Assembly: GCF_041381155.1 (NCBI RefSeq)
Contig: NC_091140.1
Location: forward strand, 28,622,952 to 28,686,951
Length of the DNA stretch: 64,000 nucleotides
From: Argopecten irradians
Lineage: Eukaryota; Mollusca; Bivalvia; Pectinida; Pectinidae
Reading direction: 5' to 3'
Of the stretch, positions 10,861-22,992 are shown piece after piece. Numbering within the stretch: position 1 is the first letter of the stretch; every line of letters begins with the position of its first letter. A program made the translations under genes and the position numbers. A model generated the notes under the pieces. The model had not been told where the DNA came from and ran no database searches. It saw nothing but the letters and a program-made list of their open reading frames with translations.

Positions 10861-12829
10861 CTTTCGAAATGGCCCCTGTGTATACATTGAGCCCAGGACA
10901 GATTTTTGACCCGGTCGCTGATTGGCTGGTTAATTATGAATTTCAAAAGTAAAAATGTTTTCTGACAAGTAAATAGTAATTATTCCCAGACAAGCTTAAA
11001 TTATAGAACATAGTAGCTAAAACTAATATTCAATTGTTTTAATAATGCATCACCAAACTTTAACAAACTTTAACACTGTGGTCTAAGTAAAAATTATTTA
11101 GTGAAATGTTCTCTAAAATAGAATTGGAACGAACAGGCGTCTTCAATGATTCAATTGATATTTTATTTCCAATTTTCATGTTTTTAGAAATAGTCAGGAC
11201 ATTGGCAGAAGTTCAAACAACAACATTCAGTCTGTGTGAAAAACTCAGCCTAATGATCTATTAACATTTTTAAATATCGCTGTTAAATCTCTATGTACAG
11301 TCTATTTAATGATCGCTTCTTATTCGAATCCCCGATTGAAAAAAAATGTCTCAAACAGCCATGTCACTAGGTGTATAGTGTATTTGCTCTTCTCCGTGTT
11401 TGATAAGCCATTCTTTTCAGACAGGATTCGACCAGGATTATTTGAAAAGATATTCATATTTGTGTACAATAACTGGTATTGAATTGATCTTAAAATGTCG
11501 GCCATTACTTTATTTTTACACTGCCAAGCTTTCAGTTACTGGATAAAATCAAAATGTGTTTGATTAAAGTATCAAATGTTGACCTTTGTGTACTTTGAAC
11601 AATGCCTTACTTTATATCCCGCTACTTACCATGTATGAGTATACGTGAGTAACAACCAAACGGCTCCTTCATCTTCGTATTCCATGTTGACTGTAAATAT
11701 GATGATATGTCCACGCTAAATAATTTATAAAGAAATCTGGCCTAGTACCACTTCTATAAACGACATCTACATCGAAATATAAAACTTGTTTTCAATATAT
11801 TTAATAAAAATTTTTCCTTCTCATATTTATGAATTATTACAGCCCTCTTTAAATATAAGTGATAATCACAAATTTCGACATTAAAGATTTTTTTAATGTT
11901 CCTGCTGCTAGAACCCAGTTATATAAAAACAGCTTCTTCCCGTCTATTATGACCGAGTGGAACGAACCGTCCTGTCCATTTCTACAGTGTCATCTGTTAG
12001 ATCCATCAAAAGTTTTACAGTAAATATTTTATATATCTTTGATAATAGAGCTCAATGTTCCGATATTTTCAAATATAATGGTGATCGTATGTCAAATATT
12101 TTATTATGTCAGTTGAGAAAATTTTGCTAGTAACCTTAATACGGATCTCTTTAATTCTCATCTCAGTGACAGTCCAGCCTGCCTATGTGGATTTCAAAAC
12201 GAAGATTGTATACACTATTTTCTATACTGTCCTTTATACGTCAACCCTAGACGGCTCCTTTTTAACTCCATCTTGGAACTTGACAATCATATACCACTGA
12301 CACACAAACATTTTTGCATGGCTCTGAAAGGACACGATATTAATTATTAATAAAGTTATATTGGATAATGTTCAGTGCTTTGTCAGAGATACCAATACAT
12401 TTCGCTGATTTTGTTGAATAGATTTCGTTGAATTCGTTGAATATCTTGTAAAATCATTGTTGTTCTATTCGTAATGATATGAACTAGGAAACATTTTGTA
12501 CATGATGTTTATCCATATCTAGCTTGATGTTTTAGGATATCATCATCATTAACTAAATATAGCAATTCAGATTATTTATATATATACTCAATATTAATTT
12601 GTATCTACTGTTAAGTATGTAAGGAGAGGGTGTGTATAGGCGTGTTGCCTGTTGTCCAATTCCTATTATCTGTAACATCTGACAATAAAATATTCTGAAA
12701 TGAAATGTGATATGTCAAATTTTAAACATTCCATAGGTTACACAATTGACCAGGTAATGAACACAGAATTGGCCTTCAGTTATGAGTTAATAACCAGTTT
12801 ACAAAACTTATGAATAGTGACCTGGTTAC
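10861..12829. other. No gene recognised
   Basis: AT-rich intergenic or intronic sequence. The 64-codon ORF at 12106-12300 encodes a hydrophobic stretch without known motifs and no splice context; I do not call it. Confidence 0.45.
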
Positions 12830-13065
12830 CATAGCAACACTGGATCGCTCCGTTGTCAGTATAATTTGACCGGGTTGGGGTTGTTGCTCGGTGTCTTCGG
12901 CGGCGTGCTTAAGTGATATAGCACTATAAAAATTTCTAACGCCCTACGGCAGCGTCCGACATTACATCACACACTTCATAACGCACACACACCGCATATA
13001 TGGGAGGACGTTCTTACATGACGCTGGCTGTTAATAAGACGTTTGAGCAAACAAATAAACAAACG
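12830..13065 (+). mobile_element. SINE copy, body and 3' end
   Basis: Contains GTTGTCAGTATAATTTGACC, TTGCTCGGTGTCTTCGGCGG, ATATGGGAGGACGTTC, GACGCTGGCTGTTAATAAGA and a CAAATAAACAAACG tail. Confidence 0.75.
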
Positions 13066-14239
13066 TTTACTTGTCATTTACATTCTCAAATACGTTTTGA
13101 AGCATTCAACAAAACAGATTTTAGAGTGTAATAATAATCAACAACGGTGACAGGTCGACGACGTTTTTACAGTATTACTCTAATTGTACCTAACAAATTC
13201 ATCGTTAGATTGTTTAATAAAAAATTCTTGGAGTCCTTGCAGAAACAAATACATATACATGAAGGTGTTCAGTGTATTGATTTCACATTCGTCTAGGGAC
13301 CTTAGCAAAGACCTTTCAACTTAGTCTACCTTACTATATTCAAGAAGAATATGCTCAATCATTGTAGTTTCCTGAGAACGGCCAATGTATATCCTGAACC
13401 TTTACATTTCGGTCTGAACATTTACCGAGAGAGAAGTTACTAATATAAAGAAACATTTCGAACAAAGAGTGGATCTTCACTGCTAGTATTTCCGTTGTGA
13501 GAAATATAACGGTGCACCGCTGATTTTCACATATACATCGCTATACCTAAAATTTTAAAAATGTTTATAAACCTCCGTTTTTACATGATACAACGGTCAC
13601 TAGAAATTTCTAATATAATCAAGGATCTATTTAAAACATCTACACGTAACTATGATGACGCTTGGCATGTATGTCGGAAAAGACGAATATATAGTTACCT
13701 ATCGAGACTCTTGAATCTTTCTATACACATACAATGCGAGAGCTACTGCTAACCACAATTTCCTGAACATTTATTCTTATTGTAAAGAACACAATCATGT
13801 CCTGTCGAAATTTATGCTTTTTATTGCGGAATGGGGTATATCTCATGTACATTTTATACGTATTACTTGAGTATCCTACAATGAGTAATAAGTATCGAAA
13901 AATGACAGGTTATTATTTCTCTTATCCAGTGTTCAGACAAACCACTAACTACACTATTATAATCATTTAGGGCATTTTAGGAGGTACGGCGTACCTGCCA
14001 TTACACATTCTATGTTCCAAAACATATTGTTCATGTTCGTTGATGAAAACATTCTTTGAAAGACACGGACGAACAGAATGTCCTTCCGGCCAGAAGGATG
14101 GGTCTTGTAGTTTGTTGTGTGCGTCACCAACCACATTTACCTGAGCCTAGGCAGTTCGTTTCCAGCTCCTTTCGAAAACGAGAAAAAATAATTATATAGT
14201 AACGCGTTTCTCTTCGAGGTAATGGTGCATACCATTTTC
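13066..14239. other. No gene recognised
   Basis: No ORF with recognisable homology. A short hairpin (TCCTTCCGGCCAGAAGGA) lies near 14082-14099. Confidence 0.4.
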
Positions 14240-14470
14240 AGAGTTTTTAGGTCACCTGAGACGAAGTCTCAAGTGATCTATTCTAATCGCCTTTTGTCCG
14301 TCGTCATCCGTTGTGCGTCGTAGTGCCTCAATTTACATTGTCGATTTCTCCAGAACTGCTGAAGCAATTTCAATGAAATTTTGCACATAACTTATAAGGC
14401 ATAAGGCCAATCCAAATTGTGAAAACAGGAATCAAATAGGCTAAACTAGACTTCTTGTTAATAACGAAGA
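14240..14470 (+). repeat. Interspersed repeat beginning with a short hairpin
   Basis: Starts with GGTCACCTGAGACGAAGTCTCAAGTGA, in which TCACCTGAGAC and GTCTCAAGTGA pair, followed by GTCCGTCGTC-type sequence. This is a familiar form of short repeat in bivalve genomes by recollection; no second full copy is visible in the window. Confidence 0.45.
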
Positions 14471-15145
14471 GGTCTAGAGACTTGATATTGGACTTGTAGC
14501 ATGATGCGGATCAAGCGACCTGGTATTGTGCCAATAGTCAGATGACCGTTAAGACCCATAGGCCCCCTTGTTAAGTTCACATATTTGTTTCGCCATGTCT
14601 AATTTGCTCTGTTGTAGTTTCTGAATTTTCGGATACAAGTGCTGCAACAGATTTTTGAGCGATGTATTGGCACTTGGCGTTCTTGTCAAGTGTAAAGCGA
14701 ATACTAATATCTTCATTCCCTTTGTTAGTTCGTTGATATGTGTTCTATAGGTTTTATCTCCTTGTAATATCTCCTTTTAGATTTCTCTTCATCATCTCTA
14801 TTGACTTTGTCAGGAAAATAGCAGCTGTAGATTACATGATGCAAATATAGCATATAGGAAGGCATTTCAATCATCTCAAATACGCCTATTATACTATTAG
14901 GTACATTGAACACAACGAAACATATTTACCTCTTAAATAAAACATTTAAAAAAATATTCCCACTATGTTCAGATGACATTATAACATTGAATATGTACAT
15001 TGGTATCAATTGGAACGTCCCATATATGCCATTACATGTTATAATCTACAGCCGCCATTTTCCTGACAAATTCAAAAGGACTCGAATCCTGTCAAACCAT
15101 CGCTGCTACTACATACTACACTTTTAAACATAATGGCATGGTTGT

Positions 15146-15640
15146 TTGGTGACAGAAATATGTACTGAACCCTATGATCTTGCAGAACTGAAATGTATAT
15201 ATATGTATAAAGAGTGGTACAATGAATATGTGGACAACTACGGGACTAATTTGGTGTCGAGCAAAGAAACGACACCTTCGCGTCAACAACAACAAAAGGA
15301 TCAGAAACTACGTAGAATGACTGCAAAAGATAAACTAGAGACAACAGCAGAACCGGAAAGTCCACTTTTTTATTCCGATGCTGTTAAATCACCATCTCCA
15401 AGGCTTAAGCAACTTAACAATACCAGATTAACAAAACACCAAGCACCGGCAAAGAATACATGTACTACACCAGCATCTAAAAGAATCCTTCGACCAAGGA
15501 AAAAAATGGAGAAGTCACCGCCATTGTCGCTTCCGGTTACAACAGATGGTACGACATATATTGGTAGAATTTCGCGACGTTCTTTTTTAGAAAAGCGCCA
15601 TCATCAAATGAAAGGCGGGGGAAAAACCAGGACTCATTGA
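15146..15640 (+). pseudogene. Penelope-like element N-terminal ORF
   Basis: Encodes 164 residues rich in Lys, Arg, Pro, Ser and Thr (for example TPSRQQQQKDQKLRR and RILRPRKKMEKSPP), like the low-complexity basic region preceding the RT in such elements. The stop at 15638-15640 overlaps the next ORF in a different frame. A frameshift near 15630 probably split an originally continuous reading frame. Confidence 0.6.
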
Positions 15641-16718
15641 CTGAACAGGTACTACCAAAAGTTATCAATTTGTCATCGCGCAGTTTAACGGAACATGAAA
15701 TTAATTTGCTTAAAAAAGGTCTCAAATTTTGTCCTACTCCAAAATCAGATAAGAAAGAATTAGAATGCGATGTTTTGCGATTTTGTAGACAACTTAGATT
15801 GGAAGAAAAATATTTTTCTGACAATTACGATCAGTCCACAGAAAATTTACCACTTGTGAGAAATAAGTCTACTTATAATCCACCTAAATGTGACGATATT
15901 GTTTTAGAAGAAACCATATCTAGACTAAAGAAACATCCGCTTCCTATACAAAATAGAAAAAGTAATTTGTCTTATCAACTAAGAAAAGCACAAGAAAATT
16001 TAGCACAAGACAAGACAATAATTATTAAGGAGGTTGATAAGGGTGGCGCTGTTGTTGTCATGGATACTGACTACTATGCTAAAAAGATTAGGGAAATGTT
16101 ATCCAACGAAGAATTTTATAACGAATGTAATTCTGAACAGGATGAGATGACTTTTAAACAAATTGTAAACTTGGTTAACAGAGAAGGCGGTGAACTTCTT
16201 AAAGAGGAAATAGATTACTTAACAAATTTTTCATTTAAAACTAGTTACTTTTATGGTTTACCAAAGATTCATAAAAGCAGTCAAATTGCTAATGCTATAA
16301 AAGAACAAAATTCTGAGTATATTACTATACATTGTCCAACTGACTTAAAATTCAGACCTATAGTCGGTGGATCTAACAGCGTTACACAACGTCTAAGTCA
16401 TTTTTTAGGTATCATTTTAAAACCACTTTGTCCTACAGTACCGAGTTTTGTTAAAGACGATTTTGACTTTTTAACAAGGTTACCAAAAAAGGTTGTACCA
16501 GGTAGCAAATTGATTTCGTTTGATGTGGTTAGTTTATATACAAACATTCCTACCGAACTTGGTTTAAAAGCAGTCAATTTTTGGCTAGAAAAACACCCTG
16601 CTTTAATTCACAATCGAGTAAGTAAAAACTTTATTTTGGAAGCTTTGAAAATAGTTTTGAATAGAAATGTGTTTTTTATTTTGATAATTCATATTATCGG
16701 CAATGTAAAGGTACAGCG
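15637..16718 (+). pseudogene. Penelope-like reverse transcriptase, N-terminal part
   Basis: The protein begins like other Penelope-type RTs (VINLSSRSLTEHEINLLKKG, then LKFCPTP). It continues with IIKEVDKGGAVVVMD, the signature YGLPKIHK, FRPIVGGSN and RT motif A SFDVVSLYTNIP, which contributes the first catalytic Asp. The frame is lost near 16665-16690 in a T-rich stretch. The correct continuation (NSYYRQCKGTAMGTKVAPTY) is in the frame of the next ORF. Confidence 0.88.
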
Positions 16719-17762
16719 ATGGGGACAAAGGTTGCCCCTACGTATGCTACTTTGGTTCTTGGTTACCTAGAGGAAATGCTTTACACAAACATCGGGAAAA
16801 TAGACAATGAACAAGCTGATTATTTAAGAAGGAATTTCATCAGATTTTTAGACGATTGTTTTATAATCTGGCAATCAGATAAAGATGTAAATACATTATT
16901 TCAAGAACTTAATAAGCTACATCCTGATATACAGTACACAATGGATTCTAGTACAGTAAAACTACCGTTTTTGGATATATCTGTACATAGTAAAAATGGT
17001 GAAATCACTACTGACTTGTATTGTAAACCGACGGATTCGCATAACTATCTTGATTTTTATTCAAATCATGCAAGGCATGTAAAGCTAAATATCCCATTTA
17101 ATTTAGCGTCCCGTCTAATCACAATCGTAAGTGATAAAACTATTTTAGCTGAACGCTTAGAGAACTTAGTTTTTTATCTGCGCAAACAGCATTATCCGCA
17201 AGAAGTTATAGATTATGGAGTTGAAAGAGCAAAAAAAGAAGGACCTATTCATTTAAGGAAAACGAATAAAGTGGAATCCAAAAGCAATATAATACCTTTT
17301 GTCAGTACTTTTAATCCAAACAACTACAATATTTTTCCAATTGTAAAAGGTTGTGAAGATTACATGAAAAATAGCGACAGAATGAAATTAATTTTATCTA
17401 ACAAGAAAATAATAAATTGCAAGCGTCAGCCTAAAAACCTTAAACGTATTTTATGTGCGTCAAAATTTGATTCGAAAATGCAAAATACTTCTGTCACTAA
17501 ATGTATGCAAAAGCGTTGCAAAACATGTGATATTATTATAGAGTGTAAAAATTATACATTCAAAAATGGTTTTAATTTCAAAATTAAAACTAATATGAAT
17601 TGTACATCCAAAAATGTCATATACGCACTTATTTGTAGCAAATGCTCAGATTTTTATATTGGTCAGACAGGAATGGAATTGAGAAAGAGAGTTACATTAC
17701 ACCGACAACAAACCAAATCTTATATCAAACGTTTAAAACGCTTGGATTGGTCAATGTGGTAA
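16719..17762 (+). pseudogene. Penelope-like RT C-terminal part and GIY-YIG endonuclease
   Basis: Starts inside motif B (GTKVAPTYATLVLGYLEE). Motif C reads RFLDDCFIIW with both catalytic Asp residues, and PFLDISV follows. Near the C-terminus a Cys-rich zone (CMQKRCKTCD) leads to the endonuclease core YALICSKCSDFYIGQTG with the GIY-YIG tyrosines and LRKRVTLHRQQ with the conserved Arg. The protein stops about 15 residues later, short of the Glu-containing C-terminal half expected for a working nuclease. Confidence 0.88.
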
Positions 17763-17910
17763 TCTATTACTACTTGGTATCGTCTAAAATGATGAAAGAT
17801 GACTACGTCGTCGGTCGTTATTGTCTTTTATAAGGTCTTCTTAACAACATATTAACCTCACCAAAAGCCCATTATGGATAATTTCCATTATGTTTTAACT
17901 ACTTGTACAG

Positions 17911-20900
17911 GCTACTCTTATCATCACAAGTGCATTGTAAGCAGTTGGTCCGTATCGGGGATGTTGATGACGGTGGCTGGGAGGTATGTGATGACCCGGA
18001 AAACAGACCCAGTCGGTCCTGTCTTGTCTACTCGTTTGGAGTAGCTAATGATTGGACGTTTGATGACGAAGTGTCTAGAGTCTATGGCTGTGAAGTCCAT
18101 TCATTTGATCCCAGGTGAGATGTGTTTCCCATTTTTATTGACATATAATGGCATAGCCTATGTAATCGAATATCAGTCTAAGCCTATGAGCATTCATTCT
18201 TTAAAATATCTAGAGTTTGTGGATAAAAAATAACATTTAATATATAAAAATATCGTTTAATTCAGTATCTTTATATAACTGAAAGGAAATATTTTGTGGC
18301 ATATTAGAAATATAGAAATACAAACATGCATTTTTTAAGTAAAGGGAAGTAACTCTTAATCAGTTGCACACATTTAACATATACATTGTAAAACACACGT
18401 GAAGTATCGAAATTATTATCTTAATTCATTTACACTTAGTAGAGATTGTCGATAGATTACTTTATCAATTAAATACCATGACATGTTCTTTTATATAGAA
18501 TATTTTGTTGGTTTCGTTAAAACGTCGACAAAATAATAATATTAGATCAGTTTTGTGTATTTTATGTAGTATTTGAAAAATTGTTGCCTAGGTCAGCCAT
18601 GAATATTTCTATTTCTATCACAAAGAGTGTAATTTCAACAAACAACCTAATCTTACCTTAAAGATGATCTATTTTCCGTTCTACAAAGCCCTATTTGATT
18701 GTTTAGACATTCTAAATGTATGTTATGGTTTTGGTTATCAACATCAGGAAGCATTGAAAAGTAAAAATGTTTTTAAGAATCGATCTCTTAGCCTGGTCAA
18801 ATATAAATTAATAATACCATTTTGAAAACATTTAGAGAACTGCTGATGAAAAACCAATAGGGAAGAAGGAGGGTCCATTACCATAAAGAAGACAAAAATA
18901 AGATGGCAGTTTGACCATTTTCTGACATCTAACACTAATGGGTACCTTGATGTGTAACTTTCTCTTTCTTCCTTTTTCTTTAAAGCATCGGTCTAAAGGA
19001 TCATAAACGATCAGACAAAATCACATTTCACAATCTTGGACTTTGGGAAAAACCAAAAGGAAAACGAGGCAAATGGGATATGATGAATATGGCTGAAATT
19101 ATAGAGATGCTAGGCCACAAAGGGGTGCGTAATTATGTTCAAATGTTTTCTTATTTGTTTGAATTATTAACCTCCTATTATCATCCAGGGTTATGTAAGG
19201 CAGCATTCCATGTAGGCAGTATGTAGGGAGTGGAAAATGCGAGGTGCGTGTTTTGAGAGAATACGGTATGTTCTTGTTGTGTCTTCTTATATAGTGGAAC
19301 TGCTGCCCTTTTTATAATGCTATATGACTGAAGAATGCAGCAAAAGAGACTAACCAACACACCCCACCCGGTCACATTATACTGACAACGGGCCAACCAG
19401 TCGTCCCACTCCCTGTATGCTGAGCGCTAATTTATAGACTTTGGGGTGTCTCGGCCAGGGGACATCCTAGAGCCTACCTCACAGGGGCGAGCGCTCAACC
19501 GAAGACCAAAAGTGAGGCGGTGTCAAGGGAAACGTTAGGAAGAAAAGAAATGTGACACAAACGGGTGAGTGACGGTGTTCAATTGTGGCACGAAGTGGGC
19601 GAGTAATAGTTTAAAATCTGGCACAAAGGTGTGAATGACGGTGTTCAAATGTGACACAAACGGGTGAGTGACAGTGTTCAAATGTGACACAAACGGGTGA
19701 GTAATATGTTTAAAATCTGGCACAAAGGTGTGAATGACGGTGTTCAAATGTGACACAAACGGGTGAGTGACAGTGTTCAAATGTGACACAAACGGGTGAG
19801 TGACGATGTTCAAATGTGACACAAACGGGTGAATGACGATGTTCAAATGTGAAACAAACGGGTGAATGACGGTGTTCAAATGTGACACAAACGGGTGAGT
19901 GACGATGTTCAAATGTGACACAAACGGGTGAGTGACGGTGTTCAAATGTGACACAAACGGGTGAGTGACAGTGTTCAAATGTGACACAAACGGGTGAGTG
20001 ACGATGTTCAAATGTGACACAAACGGGTGAGTGACGATGTTCAAATGTGACACAAACGGGTGAGTGACGGTGTTCAAATGTGACACAAACGGGTGAATGA
20101 CGGTGTTCAAATGTGACACAAACGGGTGAGTGACGGTGTTCAATTGTTGCACAAACGGGTGAATGACGGTGTTCAATTGTGGCACAAATGGTGTCGATTA
20201 ATAGTGTTGAATGACGGTGTTCAAATGTGCACAAAGTATGAATGACGGTGTTCAATTGTTGACACAAAAGTGTGAATGACGGTGTTCAATTGTGGCACAA
20301 ATGGAGTGATTAATAGTGTTTGACGGTGTCAATTGTGGCACAAATGGAGCAATTAATAGTGTTCAAATGTGACACACAGGTGTGAATAATGTTGTTCAAA
20401 TGTGATACCAATGAGTGAGTGACGGTGTTCAAATGTGACACACAGGTCTGAATAATGGTGTTCAAATGCAGCACAAAGATATGAATAATGGTGTTCCAAT
20501 GTGACACGAAAGTGTTAATAATGGTGTTCAAATGTGGCACAAAGGTGTGACTAATAGTGTTCAAATATGACACAAAGGTTTGAATAATGGTGTTCAAAAA
20601 GCTGTTTAGTAACTGATGGTATACCAAACATGTGCCTATAGGAATGAATAGTTTTTTTCGATGAGTCAAAAATGGTAACAAAAAGAATTTGTATTGTTAC
20701 GGTTGGTTTGGTTAATATACATTCTTTTATCAGCTAGGCTCATAAATATAGGATTTGTAGCTTAATGTGGGCCAAAGATGGACACAGACTGGTAAGTATA
20801 GAACGCGATTACAATAGGGCGAGTAAATGCGGGGATCAAACGTGGACAAGGACAGGTACCATAAAAGTAATTTAATCATGACATCATTCATTGTAATCAT

Positions 20901-22191
20901 CGAGATGTAGATTTTTTTTATTAATATCAGTCTAATATCTCCAAAAAGGTAGAGCATCAAACATGCCATCAACATACAATTCTTGTTACAATATTCATTG
21001 TATAAATTATCACAGAAAAAGGTTAATATCAGAAATACATGACAAAGTATGATAGTTAGGAGAAAGAAACATGTGAAAATGGGTGGGATGGTGGGAAATC
21101 CGAGCACTAATCTTCCAAAGCCAAATTTATTCTTTGTTTTGTCACGTAACAGAATGATATGTTCTGATTGGCTAATTACCTAAATGGGTATAGGGGTAAC
21201 TCGATTTACTTGTTTTTCAAGGTACATGTATATAGCCATATGTCTAAATCGGTTCAGGTGAACTCGATTTACATAAGATTCGAAAATATAGCATAAATAT
21301 ATTTATCTGTATAAATTGCATATAGAATCAGAACAAGAAAATTTATGTTGATAGTTGTTACGACAATAACGGATCGCTTTGCATACAATTGTGCGCAAAA
21401 AATTCATTACAGATATATATTTTCAGAAAGTTCATCTAAATGTCTTTTTCGGATGTTATAATAAAATAAAATTATATAAGTGAGCATATGTATAGCAGAT
21501 CAATACCTGGATCGCAATATATATGCAGATCAATACCTGGATCGCAATATATATGGATACAAATTGTACACATATACTTATCAGCGGAGTCCAATTTTGA
21601 CAGAAAATCCAAATGTAGACCTTCAAATCAACAGCACACAGAGAATATGTATTTTTGCTTCCTCCATCTTGTGACATAAACAACAAAAAATGGTTTGTAT
21701 GAAATAGTCACTTGGTGACATTTAAAATATACATGAAACATATCATAGACAAACTAATAAGATGTCATACTGACGAAGACCTAGCATTATAGCATTATAC
21801 ACATAAAAAAGTCAGTTTGAAAAATAAAGAAAAGCTTAAGTTAAGAATAATATACATCTATGTCTTTTCTATCTATTTACAGAAAATCATTGATATCTTG
21901 AAAATGGATATTGAGGCTATGGAGTTTGGTGTAATATCAAGCATGGTGACATCTGGTGTATTAAAAAACATTCGACAGCTCGACTTTGAATTCCATGGCG
22001 GACCTAATTTCAAAGAGGATATAAGGTCAAAATTGATACCTCTACGCGGTCTTTATGAGCATGGGTTCCGACTTTTTTGGTCGCATCCGAATATTAAAGG
22101 TGTAAACCCTACTCTATTCTCCGTAACGGGAAGGCAGCTATCGACGTGTAACGAAAACTACTTTCTCAATACAAATTTAAGAAAGTTGTAA
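17911..22191 (+). CDS. METTL24-like (FkbM-type) methyltransferase, last three exons
   Basis: Three exons with good splice sites and matching phases: 17911-18114 (acceptor TTGTACAG, donor GTGAGA), 18986-19124 (donor GTGCGT) and 21883-22191 (acceptor ATTTACAG, stop TAA). They encode about 216 residues. Exon one gives CKQLVRIGDVDDGGWEVC, CLVYSFGVANDWTFDDEV and CEVHSFDP, the SAM-binding start of METTL24-like proteins. Exon two gives ITFHNLGLW. Exon three gives ILKMDIEAMEF (the FkbM 'DIEG.E' type motif), QLDFEFHGG and GFRLFWSH. This suggests a putative SAM-dependent methyltransferase; animal METTL24 substrates are not established as far as I know. The 5' exons, including any signal anchor, are not seen; they would lie upstream of the Penelope-like element. 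Intron 2 holds a SINE and a 33-bp minisatellite. Confidence 0.88.
19150..19547 (-). mobile_element. SINE in the METTL24-like intron
   Basis: Minus-strand copy from the 3' end (TTAACCTCCTATTATCATCC) through the tRNA-like part (CACAGGGGCGAGCGCTCAAC) to GTTAGGAAGAAAAG. The extreme head is missing because the minisatellite starts exactly there. Confidence 0.8.
19549..20605. repeat. 33-bp minisatellite in the METTL24-like intron
   Basis: About 32 units of 33 bp with consensus TTCAAATGTGACACAAACGG followed by GTGAGTGACGGTG. The central units (about 19740-20150) are nearly identical; the right part (20170-20605) is more diverged and has length variants. Because 33 is a multiple of three, both minus-strand frames stay open over long distances (216 codons of an 11-residue repeat such as HPFVSHLNTVT). 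This is a consequence of the period, not evidence of a protein. Confidence 0.95.
20606..21882. other. Remainder of the METTL24-like intron
   Basis: AT-rich, no gene. A 30-bp unit (GCAGATCAATACCTGGATCG plus CAATATATAT) is duplicated in tandem at about 21489-21553. Confidence 0.6.
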
Positions 22192-22314
22192 TTATCATGG
22201 TCTATTAAATATTGTACAGTTGTATAATTAAGTTTACAAAAAGTAATTTTCGGATATAATTACACCATTCGCAATATCTCTTCTTGAATGTGTTTTTTTA
22301 TTCAACATATTAGA

Positions 22315-22320
22315 AATAAA
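22315..22320 (+). terminator. Candidate poly(A) signal of the METTL24-like gene
   Basis: AATAAA lies 124 bp after the stop codon, preceded by T-rich sequence. It is the first canonical hexamer downstream. Confidence 0.5.
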
Positions 22321-22635
22321 GCGCCAATATATTTTTTGGTGTTTTTATCGCTTATATCTAATTTAATGTATTACATTTTGTACGTAACAATTAACGTTGA
22401 AGAAGACTTTGAACATTGCATTAACATTATGTTATAACATTCAGAACTGTGAACTCCATCATGTCCTACAGCTTGTTGTACGTTAGTTTAGTTGGTTTGG
22501 CGTGACATCATTTAAACAGCAAAATATGTATATATGGATAGTCTCCATTGCATACAGTGTTTTGTGTATATTTATACATGTATTGTGTTTATTGACTAGC
22601 AATTTACATATCGGGCTCACTTCGACAATACTTAA

Positions 22636-22992
22636 AGATGCTCCACCGCTGACAAATGGTATTTTTTTCACTATTAAAAACAGGAGCAGACGATTTAGTA
22701 CTTTTCTCCAGTTACAAAAGTTACTTACTTTACACCATTACCACCATTGAAAAGTTTGAGCTTATAATTTTACTTCAAGTTAAAAATATGAAAAATAATT
22801 AATTGCATCCCGAAAAAATTCCGTGACACTATATCCTATATGGAATGAAGTACTGATTGCGCATGCACCAAAGGCGAAATAAATTATTTTATATTACTTT
22901 TTGTGTTAATTAGGCATATATATACACGATTAAACACCAATTATTGTTCAAATGATTAACATTATTTATGCTCTGTCGGCGGTGGAGCATCT
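22636..22992 (+). mobile_element. TTAA-flanked MITE, copy 2
   Basis: Same family as 7947-8300. The left flank is TTAA (22632-22635). The right flank reads TTGA, one substitution from TTAA. The ends AGATGCTCCACCG and CGGTGGAGCATCT are intact. Confidence 0.85.

Larger units (their letters stand above)
15146..17762 (+). mobile_element. Penelope-like element (RT plus GIY-YIG endonuclease), frameshifted
   Basis: A nearly complete coding part of a Penelope-like retroelement, a class whose RT is related to telomerase and which carries a GIY-YIG endonuclease instead of an AP endonuclease. Three consecutive ORFs cover an N-terminal region (15146-15640), the RT (15637-16718 and onward) and the rest of the RT plus endonuclease (16719-17762). 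The C-terminus ends abruptly after the GIY-YIG region. It lies just upstream of the visible methyltransferase exons, probably in an upstream intron of that gene. No terminal repeats were identified. Confidence 0.9.

Noticed and set aside
15128..15195. Similarity to 41698-41765 (GGCATGGTT, CAGAAATAT, ACCGAACCCT-type words)
   Set aside because: The match is short and imperfect, and its place relative to the two methyltransferase copies differs, so it does not support the block duplication; probably a small dispersed repeat.
19535..20267. Long minus-strand ORFs of 216 and 185 codons encoding 11-residue repeats
   Set aside because: They arise from a 33-bp minisatellite whose period is a multiple of three, two frames are open at once, and the array lies inside an intron next to a SINE.
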